A DNA stretch of 5,015 bases, taken from an uncultured Lysobacter sp. GTDB lineage: Bacteria > Pseudomonadota > Gammaproteobacteria > Xanthomonadales > Xanthomonadaceae. Where the stretch lies: assembly GCA_943913335.1 (NCBI GenBank), contig CALTXS010000097.1, positions 1 to 5,015 on the forward strand, given 5' to 3'. Shown piece by piece: positions 1 to 5,015 of the stretch. Within the stretch, counting starts at the first letter, position 1, and the number at the start of each line of letters is the position of its first letter. Both the position numbers and the translations under genes were made by a program. The notes under the pieces are model-generated. The model did not search any database and was not told the origin of the DNA. It saw nothing but the letters and a program-made list of their open reading frames with translations.

Positions 1-135
1 CTCTGGATCGGCAACCAGGATCCGGACCATATCGGGCTGGATCCAGAGGATGCGGCTGGATCCAATCAGGAGATGCTGCAGACCTTGCGGTTCGGGCGCA
101 TGGAGATTGGCGTTGCGCAACAGCAGCAAATTTAG
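1..135 (+). CDS. C-terminal end of an unrecognised protein (partial, 5' end outside window)
   Basis: Frame 1 is open from the first base and ends at a TAG at 133-135, giving 44 residues. The tail is acidic and Asn/Gln-rich (GNQDPDHIGLDPEDAAGSN), followed by LQTLRFGRMEIGV and a terminal run AQQQQI. I do not recognise the family. No membrane segment or catalytic motif is visible in this fragment. The coding case rests on the open frame reaching the left edge, plausible amino-acid composition, and a stop followed by a 69-bp gap before the next gene, which is convergent. I see no hairpin plus T-run terminator in that gap. Three GGATCC hexamers fall inside the fragment. Confidence 0.6.
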   Translation, partial: LWIGNQDPDHIGLDPEDAAGSNQEMLQTLRFGRMEIGVAQQQQI

Positions 136-204
136 GCTCCTAAGCAAAATCGGGACACGGAAATTCAATATACCGCAAAGACTCCCTGTCGCCGACCGCG
201 CTGT

Positions 205-876
205 TTAGCGAATCCATGGGTAATTGATGCGATCGTTCTCAAGCGACATTTCCGGGCAATCAATCATCAGCTCGATGATGATGGGCATTAGTGTACTCAG
301 GATGGCGACGGCATCCGCAAGCTGCGACCGGTTGGCCCCGCTGTTCCAGGTCGCACCACCGTGAACCAGCTGATTGCGCAGCACGTAAAGACGGTCCGCC
401 ACGATGGACATCAGCAATTCGGTCTCGCCATTCACGATGGCCCGCATGGCTAAGGCTCTAGCCGCATCAAACGACTCTCGCCATCTCTCCGAGTCGTCGT
501 GGGTACGCAATGCAGTCCAAAAGGGCTCAAAAACGAACTTGTTGTCGATCAGCAGACGAATGGGACCGCTGAATGTATCGAACAGGGCCGCGTGGATTCG
601 CTTTTCCTTATCGCATTGCAGCAGCCGCGCAATGAAGTCCCGCGCCTGGTCGCGCTCACTCATCTCATGCCCGAACTCGCGGGCATATGCGGCATTGAGC
701 GATATCCATAGAAAAATGAAACGCGCGGCGGGATCGTCCATTTCGCGCTCGGAGCGATCCAGCCAGCTGATGGCACGATGTACCCGAACGCGCGTATTCT
801 CGTCGACCGAATCGGTAACGGCGCGCTGTTTCTCTTTGAGTGTCTTTGCGCTGGTGATGACAGGCCCCCTCGGCAT
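205..876 (-). CDS. HEPN-domain protein, putative ribonuclease-type, stand-alone
   Basis: The 223-residue product is mostly helical. Its key signature is R167-N168-Q-L-V-H172-G, the R-N-x3-H pattern of HEPN domains, in which the Arg and His form the metal-independent RNase site in active members. A second recognisable segment is F53-I-F-L-W-I-S-L-N-A-A-Y64 in an early helix, which resembles the Apea-like group of HEPN proteins. The closing helix is hydrophobic (about 186-206). There is no signal peptide, so a cytoplasmic location is expected. The ATG at 874-876 is preceded directly by an in-frame TAG (877-879 on the complement), which fixes it as the first possible start. No good Shine-Dalgarno sequence is visible. 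Many HEPN toxins sit beside an MNT nucleotidyltransferase antitoxin. Here the neighbours are a divergent hydrolase and an unrecognised convergent gene end, so no partner is seen. HEPN membership is fairly sure; RNase activity and any toxin or defence role are inference. Confidence 0.82.
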   Translation of the reverse strand: MPRGPVITSAKTLKEKQRAVTDSVDENTRVRVHRAISWLDRSEREMDDPAARFIFLWISLNAAYAREFGHEMSERDQARDFIARLLQCDKEKRIHAALFDTFSGPIRLLIDNKFVFEPFWTALRTHDDSERWRESFDAARALAMRAIVNGETELLMSIVADRLYVLRNQLVHGGATWNSGANRSQLADAVAILSTLMPIIIELMIDCPEMSLENDRINYPWIR

Positions 877-958
877 CTACAGATAGAATTATTGTTTGGG
901 ATCGCATCGTGAATGGCAAGAAAAAACGGTAGCGCCCTGATGTTTTGAGAGAATCCCT

Positions 959-975
959 CTTGACGTATCATCAAG
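959..975. promoter_or_regulatory. Imperfect palindrome in the HEPN/hydrolase divergent gap (candidate operator)
   Basis: The 17-bp site reads CTTGACGTATCATCAAG. The outer five bases on each side (CTTGA / TCAAG) are perfectly complementary, and one further inner pair (G965/C969) matches. It ends 21 bp before the hydrolase ATG. This is the usual size and place for a dimeric repressor or activator site, but a 5-bp arm can arise by chance and no regulator is identified. The rest of the 877-996 gap shows no convincing sigma-70 promoter for either gene. Confidence 0.2.
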
Positions 976-996
976 ATCCGCACCGAGACTTCATTT

Positions 997-1905
997 ATGA
1001 TCACGCGCTCCCCCACCGAATTCTTTCGCCACGCCGCCACGCTAGCGGCCGACCGCTCTGCAACGGCCAAGGCGGCCTTTGTGGTAACACCGTTGGGATT
1101 TCGTCTGGCCGCGCAGTCGGCTACCGACAATACCTACATGGCCGGCGCCGAAGCCTTTGATGCGGACGCCGCGCTGGCACAACACCGCGAGCTGCAACGC
1201 CGTCTAAGTCTGATCCTGCCGACCATTGCCTTTCCGGGATCTGCCGAAACGCCCGATGCTGTGTTCCCGAACAACGCATTCGGAACCGCCTGTGGCACTG
1301 CTATCGTGGGCCGCATGCGCCATGAGGTCCGTCAGCGCGAGACGCAGCGCACCGACATTCGCCGCTTTTTCTCGGATGTGCTCGGCTACGACATCGTTGA
1401 TCTCTCATTGCAGGACCACCCCGCCGAACTGACCGGCGCACTGGTAATGGATCGTGCTCGCGGCCTGGGCTTTTTTGGCCTGTCCGAGCGCTGTGATGAG
1501 GAAGGTGCCCGCCTGATGCATCAGGCCTTCGGGCTGCGTGCATCCCTCCTGTTCGATTTGGCTCCCGGCGAGTACCACACCAATGTGGTGCTGGCGAACC
1601 TGGCAGGTCGGGCCGCCGTGGTCTGCCCGAACGGATTTGCCGACCCCGCCATTCCGCAGGCAATCGCCGACTTCTATGCCCCAAGTGCAGTGATCTGCTC
1701 TGCCGAAGAGCACGCCGCCTTTGTCGGTAACTGCATCTCGGTGAGCAGCGATACCGTGTGGATGAGTCAGCGGGCCGCGGATGCTTTGAGCGCACCGCAT
1801 CGCGATGTACTGAATGCGGCCGGGTTCAAGGTCGAATCCGTTGCGCTGGATGCGATCGAAGCAGCCGGCGGCTCCCTGCGCTGCTGCGTCGGCGAGATCT
1901 TCTGA
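997..1905 (+). CDS. Arginine-deiminase-related hydrolase (CtlX/amidinotransferase-like)
   Basis: The 302-residue product belongs to the guanidino-modifying (GME) superfamily, which includes arginine deiminase, dimethylarginine dimethylaminohydrolase and the citrulline hydrolase CtlX. Members use an active-site Cys, a His and acidic residues to attack a guanidinium or ureido carbon. Visible elements in order are T43-D-N-T, matching the N-N element near the start of CtlX-type proteins; P86-D87-A-V-F-P-N-N93, the substrate-binding acidic and PNN motif; E144-L-T-G-A-L-V-M-D152; G191-E-Y-H194-T-N196 with the catalytic His; and G291-G-S-L-R-C296-C297-V-G-E-I-F, where C296 aligns with the nucleophile. 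Full length is normal for the family. There is no signal peptide, so it is cytoplasmic. The ATG at 997 is the first usable start after an in-frame TGA at 961-963, with only a weak GAG about 9 bp upstream. The stop faces the TRIC gene's stop across 4 bp. Family is confident; the substrate (arginine, citrulline, methylarginine or a peptide) cannot be told. Confidence 0.88.
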   Translation: MITRSPTEFFRHAATLAADRSATAKAAFVVTPLGFRLAAQSATDNTYMAGAEAFDADAALAQHRELQRRLSLILPTIAFPGSAETPDAVFPNNAFGTACGTAIVGRMRHEVRQRETQRTDIRRFFSDVLGYDIVDLSLQDHPAELTGALVMDRARGLGFFGLSERCDEEGARLMHQAFGLRASLLFDLAPGEYHTNVVLANLAGRAAVVCPNGFADPAIPQAIADFYAPSAVICSAEEHAAFVGNCISVSSDTVWMSQRAADALSAPHRDVLNAAGFKVESVALDAIEAAGGSLRCCVGEIF

Positions 1906-1909
1906 CGGA

Positions 1910-2536
1910 TTAGAGGTCAGCGTCTTTGGCTGTGGGCAAAGTCCAGCCACGCCGAATGGCGAGATAGCGCATCACAAACACAATGATGGCGCCGACGGTC
2001 AGAACCACCGGCGTCGGAATCGGCAAGTTGTAACCGATGGCAATCACTGCAGCGCCGGCCAATGCCGCAACGGCGTACAGTTCCGTGGGCTGAAACACGA
2101 CCGGCACCCGTGCAGCCATCATATCGCGTACAACGCCGCCCCCAATGCCGGTGAGCATGCCAAGTAGCATGGCCGGAATCGGTTGCACTCCGTATTCCAA
2201 GGCCTTTTGCGTACCCAGTGCCACGAACAGGCCAAGACCGGCCGCATCGAGAATACGGACCGGATTGCGGAAGTGTTCGATCCAGCGATGGCGATAGAAA
2301 CCAAACAGGCCGGCCGCGCAACTCACGGCGATGTGATACCAGCCCTTGAGGGCAACCGGAGGGTGGTCGCCAAGCAACAGATCACGGAACATGCCGCCAA
2401 AGGTGGCCGCTACAAATGACAGCACAATGATGCCAAACACATCGAGCCGTGCACGTACTGCCACGGTGGCGCCTGACAATGCGAACACGAACGTTCCGAG
2501 CAGGTCTGCAAACAGGATGAAGGTATCGAGTGACAT
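1910..2536 (-). CDS. TRIC/UPF0126 family membrane protein (YicG/YadS-like)
   Basis: The 208-residue integral inner-membrane protein is made of two tandem homologous halves, each with about three helices, plus a final helix. The paired family signatures are A44-T-F-G-G-M-F-R51-D52 and G130-I-G-G-G-V-V-R137-D138, the glycine-rich kink followed by Arg-Asp. A conserved P-x-x-F/L segment follows each (DHPPVAL 57-63; VPVVFQP 144-150). Prokaryotic relatives of TRIC channels form trimers conducting monovalent cations; several bacterial members have no assigned physiological role, and some relatives are linked to glycine or amino-acid transport. Length is typical and both halves are intact. The ATG at 2534-2536 has a weak AGAG about 9 bp upstream. 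The glycosyltransferase gene ends 11 bp earlier on the same strand, so the two are probably cotranscribed, although no functional link is known. The stop is 4 bp from the convergent hydrolase stop, with no intrinsic terminator between them. Confidence 0.93.
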   Translation of the reverse strand: MSLDTFILFADLLGTFVFALSGATVAVRARLDVFGIIVLSFVAATFGGMFRDLLLGDHPPVALKGWYHIAVSCAAGLFGFYRHRWIEHFRNPVRILDAAGLGLFVALGTQKALEYGVQPIPAMLLGMLTGIGGGVVRDMMAARVPVVFQPTELYAVAALAGAAVIAIGYNLPIPTPVVLTVGAIIVFVMRYLAIRRGWTLPTAKDADL

Positions 2537-2547
2537 GCTGTGTGCTC

Positions 2548-3450
2548 TTAGTCGAATCGGTAGCGGGGCTCGCCGCTGCGGCCGGCCAGGCCATCGAACA
2601 GGCCCAGCAACATGGCGCGGACGACTTGCCGGCGTGGTTTGACCAGCACCGCCAGACGCAGGAATTTCAGTGCAAAACGCGGAATATCCTGCGCCACCCA
2701 GGTGGCACTCACATGCGGGCGCCGATACAGCAGCACCCGATTGCGTGACGAAAAATACAGGCGCTTGGGCGAGTGGACCATGACATCGCCCAGATTCATC
2801 GGTAGCTGAATCAGGCGATCACCGATGGCGTGATCCATAACGGCCGACGGAATGCCGAACAGGGCATAACCCTTGGCTCGCGCCCTGAAACTCCAGTCCA
2901 TGTCGAGATTGTCAATGAACAACGACGCATCCAGCGGACCCACATCATTCCAGACCGCTGCCGGAATATAGCAACCCGAGGTGATCAGGTAATCACACTG
3001 CACCGGCTGTTCGTCCTGCGGCACGATCTTGGTATTGAGCGGAAACCCGATCCGAACGAACGGCTGCAGCTTGCCGCTGCGCGCATCCGCAAAGGCCGGT
3101 CCAACCGCACCAACCCAATGTGACGCCGACAAATCCCAGTACGCCTTATCCAGGGTCGCGATCAGATCCTTGCTCGGTGTGCTGTCCTGATCAAACAGCA
3201 CGAAGGCATCACTGCCGTTGGCCAGCGCACACTCAACACCGAGATTGATGGCCTGCCCCAGACCCACATTGCGTTCGTTGGCAATCCACTCAATATGCGA
3301 TGGCGATTCGGAACGAACCGATGCCAGCATCTCGTCGGGTGAGCCGTTATCCACCACCAGCACTGCATCGGCCTGAGCGGCCAGCAGTCCGAGCAGCGCA
3401 ACGAGCGCCTTCGGCTCCGGGTGATAAGTAACGACGATGGCCGTGATCAT
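2548..3450 (-). CDS. Family 2 glycosyltransferase, rhamnosyltransferase-like
   Basis: The 300-residue product has a GT-A fold. M1-I-T-A-I-V-V-T-Y-H begins the first Rossmann strand; V33-D34-N-G-S37 is the nucleotide-sugar strand; N61-V-G-L-G follows; F86-D87-Q-D89-S is the metal-binding DxD. S158-G-C160 and F178-I-D-N-L-D-M-D185-W-S-F-R-A-R-A-K-G-Y form the acceptor and catalytic region typical of dTDP-rhamnosyltransferases (RfbF/WbbL type), usually with Glu or Asp at the position of D185. H207 follows. No true membrane helix is seen; the C-terminal part (about 258-285) is basic and amphipathic and could bind the membrane. The expected role is addition of a sugar, perhaps rhamnose, to a surface polysaccharide or lipid-linked glycan. 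The frame stays open upstream to 3762, but I chose ATG 3448-3450 because the protein then starts exactly at the first beta strand; the extension has no family features and lies antisense to the next gene. It leads the likely two-gene unit with the TRIC gene. The donor sugar is inferred only. Confidence 0.9.
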   Translation of the reverse strand: MITAIVVTYHPEPKALVALLGLLAAQADAVLVVDNGSPDEMLASVRSESPSHIEWIANERNVGLGQAINLGVECALANGSDAFVLFDQDSTPSKDLIATLDKAYWDLSASHWVGAVGPAFADARSGKLQPFVRIGFPLNTKIVPQDEQPVQCDYLITSGCYIPAAVWNDVGPLDASLFIDNLDMDWSFRARAKGYALFGIPSAVMDHAIGDRLIQLPMNLGDVMVHSPKRLYFSSRNRVLLYRRPHVSATWVAQDIPRFALKFLRLAVLVKPRRQVVRAMLLGLFDGLAGRSGEPRYRFD

Positions 3451-3456
3451 GGCTTT

Positions 3457-3483
3457 ATTGTACGGTGCCCTAGCGAATTTCAC
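3457..3483 (-). promoter_or_regulatory. Candidate promoter for the glycosyltransferase-TRIC pair
   Basis: Read on the minus strand, TACAAT (3462-3457) matches the sigma-70 -10 consensus at five of six bases. A weak GTGAAA (3483-3478) lies 15 bp upstream, shorter than the preferred 17 bp. Transcription would begin at or next to the A of the glycosyltransferase ATG (3450), which together with the lack of a Shine-Dalgarno sequence suggests a leaderless message. This is prediction from sequence only. Confidence 0.32.
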
Positions 3484-3485
3484 GG

Positions 3486-3520
3486 CGGCACGGCAAACAC
3501 GTCGAAAACGGCCCGTGCCG
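3486..3520. repeat. 8-bp inverted repeat in the divergent promoter gap (candidate operator)
   Basis: CGGCACGG (3486-3493) and its exact complement CCGTGCCG (3513-3520) are separated by 19 bp. The repeat lies between the two outward-facing -10-like boxes and covers most of the plus-strand promoter candidate. A direct repeat of CACGGC (3481-3486 and 3489-3494) overlaps the left arm. It could be a regulator site, a hairpin in a transcript, or chance in GC-rich DNA. Confidence 0.25.
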
Positions 3521-3528
3521 ACTACAAT
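3502..3528 (+). promoter_or_regulatory. Candidate promoter for the exported debranching enzyme gene
   Basis: TACAAT at 3523-3528 matches the -10 consensus at five of six bases. TCGAAA at 3502-3507 matches the -35 consensus at four of six, with a 15-bp spacer. Initiation near 3535 would leave a leader of about 43 bases before the ATG at 3578. The box is a near mirror of the one serving the opposite strand. Support is weak because of the short spacer. Confidence 0.27.
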
Positions 3529-3577
3529 GACGAGACGGACTGTCCGCCCATGATCCGCCCGAATCGCCTTACCGAAC

Positions 3578-5015
3578 ATGAAAAAGACCACACCGACGAA
3601 CTCTCCGACTGCCTCGAATGCGTCACGGCAGTCCGGCTTCCGCTGGTGTCTGGGAGCAGCGCTCCTGACAGTGCCGTTCTTTTGCTGGGCGAAGGATCCG
3701 CTGACCGCATTGCATCTGCAGTCCGGTCCCACGCAGAACCGCGAGGCAGTCTTTACGAACAAACGGGCGGCGTCTTATCAGACGCAGACGCATCGCAACG
3801 ACCACCCCGAGCACGCGTGGTTTCGCGGTTTCACTATTGCTGCCGAGCGCATCTTCAGCGATGCCCGGATTCGAATCCACAACGTCACCCTGGAGCCGGC
3901 CCAAGGCGGCACCGCCGAACTGACTCCGGCCTACTTGCGACGTGTCTACCCCGGTGGCATCACTGAGACCCTCCGCCTATTCGACAATCGCGATGTCGTC
4001 ATGTGGTCATTCGCCGGCAGCACGGGCACCCCCGAACTTGAATTGCAGGGCGATGGCTTGCAGCGCGTTGACGCCAGCCATTACGTGCGTGCACGCGCGG
4101 CCGGCGGCGAGTGGCATGTGGCAGTGCGCACCGGTCCGCAATTGGCGGTAGCCGCCGTCGCCACCTCGAATGCAGAAGCCCAACAACTGGCACAACTGGC
4201 CTTGCAGCAGCACAGCCAATGGACAGCCCTGCGCGAGCGTCGTCTGCGCTCATTAATCAGCGGTCCGCACGCGCTGCAAGCCGGTGATGCCACCACTGCA
4301 CTGCATTGGATCACGCTCAGCATGGACTCGCTGGTGACAGCGCAGCGCGGCGACGGAATCTACGCCGGCTTGCCATGGTTCCAGGAATACTGGGGCCACG
4401 ACAGCTTTATCGCCTTGCCGGGCGCTACCTTGGTCACCGGCCAGTTCGAAGTCGCCGCTCGCATTCTGCGCTCGTTTGCAGCGTTCCAGAATCGGGATCC
4501 GCAATCGCCGTTCTATGGCCGACTGCCGAATATCGTCAAGCCATCCGAACTCGACTATCACACCACCGACGGCACTCCGCGCTTTGTGATGGCTCTTCGT
4601 GATTATGTGGATTACAGCGGCGATATCGCCCTTGCCCGCACCTTGTATCCGGTGGTCAGTGCCAGCATCGAGGGCGCGCTCAGCAACTTCACCGATAGCA
4701 GCGGCTATCTGCTGCATGCGGATAACGAGACGTGGATGGATGCACGCCGTGAGCCCGACAAGGCCTCGTACTCGCCGCGGGCCAATCGTGCCAACGACAT
4801 TCAGGCACTCTGGGTACAGCAGCTCGAAGCCGGCGTCGCCTTCGCCAACCTCAATCAGCGACCCGACGATGCCGCGCGCTGGCAGGAGGTCGCTAATCGC
4901 GTTCGATCCCATTTTTCAGGCGATTTCGTGGTGAATGGCGCAGTCGCCGACCACCTGAATCCCGATGGCGGTGCCGACACGCAAGTACGCCCCAATGCTC
5001 TGTTCGCTTTCGACC
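3578..5015 (+). CDS. Exported amylo-alpha-1,6-glucosidase / glycogen-debranching-type glycoside hydrolase (partial, 3' end outside window)
   Basis: The frame is open from the ATG at 3578-3580 to the right edge (479 residues, no stop). An in-frame TGA at 3551-3553 leaves this as the only ATG. Residues 1-38 form a signal peptide: basic N-region with K2, K3, R17 and R22, a hydrophobic stretch from about 23 to 35 (CLGAALLTVPFF), and a likely cut after C-W-A38 before K-D-P, so the enzyme should be periplasmic or secreted. Residues about 60-215 look like an N-terminal beta-sandwich (for example Y119-L-R-R-V-Y-P-G-G-I-T-E-T). The alpha/alpha-barrel catalytic domain of the GDE_C / GH133 type starts near 245, with G264-L-P-W-F-Q-E-Y-W-G-H-D275-S-F-I-A-L-P-G, then G-R-L-P-N-I-V, D-Y-H-T-T-D-G-T-P-R-F, N383-E-T-W-M-D388-A and P400-R-A-N-R-A-N-D407-I-Q-A-L-W412. 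The family hydrolyses alpha-1,6-linked glucose at branch points of glycogen-like glucans. No Shine-Dalgarno sequence is seen. Substrate is inferred; a related linkage specificity is possible. Confidence 0.88.
   Translation, partial: MKKTTPTNSPTASNASRQSGFRWCLGAALLTVPFFCWAKDPLTALHLQSGPTQNREAVFTNKRAASYQTQTHRNDHPEHAWFRGFTIAAERIFSDARIRIHNVTLEPAQGGTAELTPAYLRRVYPGGITETLRLFDNRDVVMWSFAGSTGTPELELQGDGLQRVDASHYVRARAAGGEWHVAVRTGPQLAVAAVATSNAEAQQLAQLALQQHSQWTALRERRLRSLISGPHALQAGDATTALHWITLSMDSLVTAQRGDGIYAGLPWFQEYWGHDSFIALPGATLVTGQFEVAARILRSFAAFQNRDPQSPFYGRLPNIVKPSELDYHTTDGTPRFVMALRDYVDYSGDIALARTLYPVVSASIEGALSNFTDSSGYLLHADNETWMDARREPDKASYSPRANRANDIQALWVQQLEAGVAFANLNQRPDDAARWQEVANRVRSHFSGDFVVNGAVADHLNPDGGADTQVRPNALFAFD

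Noticed and set aside
1..66. Three GGATCC hexamers and a 9-bp inverted repeat (CTCTGGATC at 1-9, GATCCAGAG at 40-48).
   Set aside because: It lies inside a coding frame and fits repeated Gly-Ser / Asp-Pro codon contexts; no mobile-element end, gene or target duplication accompanies it.
404..886. Plus-strand open frame of 160 codons opposite the HEPN gene.
   Set aside because: Ser/Arg-rich translation with no domain, while the minus strand carries the HEPN motif and hydrophobic helices.
960..974. FNR box resemblance (TTGAC-N5-ATCAA).
   Set aside because: The half-sites are separated by five bases instead of four and one half-site is degenerate.
960..1001. TTGACG followed by TATGAT as a sigma-70 promoter for the hydrolase.
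   Set aside because: The spacing is 30 bp and the second box overlaps the ATG itself.
1861..1887. GC-rich inverted segments at the 3' end of the hydrolase as a terminator.
   Set aside because: Short arms inside the coding region and no following T-run.
1301..1950. Two minus-strand open frames (164 and 181 codons) opposite the hydrolase.
   Set aside because: Arg/Pro/Ser-rich or unstructured translations antisense to an intact enzyme gene; shadows of GC-rich codons.
3451..3762. N-terminal extension of the glycosyltransferase frame on the minus strand (about 104 extra residues).
   Set aside because: It has no glycosyltransferase features, the family fold begins exactly at M at 3450, and the stretch overlaps the start of the well-supported plus-strand glucosidase gene.
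3421..3966. Plus-strand open frame of 181 codons overlapping the glucosidase start in another frame.
   Set aside because: It runs across the glycosyltransferase start and the promoter gap, is low in recognisable structure, and conflicts with the signal-peptide frame beginning at 3578.
4253..4912. Long minus-strand open frame (219 codons) opposite the glucosidase.
   Set aside because: It lies wholly antisense to a gene with clear family motifs; its translation shows no recognisable domain and fits a composition shadow.

Overview
The window looks like ordinary bacterial chromosome. Base composition is moderately GC-rich (high fifties percent by eye), coding is dense, and gaps are short. The protein families (arginine-deiminase-related hydrolase, YicG/TRIC-type membrane protein, rhamnosyltransferase-like GT2, exported debranching-type glucosidase) fit a Proteobacterium, most likely a gammaproteobacterium. 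That placement is inference from style, not from a marker gene. I see no tRNA, rRNA, CRISPR array, insertion sequence or phage gene.

Layout from left to right: (1) the last 44 codons of an unrecognised plus-strand gene, ending at 135. (2) A minus-strand gene, 205-876, for a 223-residue HEPN-domain protein with a clear R-N-x3-H motif near its C-terminus. (3) A 120-bp divergent gap, then a plus-strand arginine-deiminase-related / CtlX-like hydrolase, 997-1905. (4) Facing it with only 4 bp between the stops, a minus-strand pair transcribed leftward: a family 2 glycosyltransferase (2548-3450) followed 11 bp later by a TRIC/UPF0126 membrane protein (1910-2536). (5) A 127-bp divergent gap with a -10-like box facing each way and an 8-bp inverted repeat between them. 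(6) A plus-strand gene from 3578 that runs off the right edge. It encodes an exported amylo-alpha-1,6-glucosidase (glycogen-debranching type) with a signal peptide.

The genes do not form one obvious pathway. The glycosyltransferase and TRIC protein are probably cotranscribed. The glycosyltransferase and exported glucosidase share a divergent control region and both act on carbohydrates, so co-regulation is possible but unproven. The HEPN protein has no visible antitoxin or nucleotidyltransferase partner. I found no convincing new multi-gene system. The points most worth following are the exported debranching enzyme with apparent motif substitutions, the stand-alone HEPN protein, and the possibly leaderless glycosyltransferase transcript.
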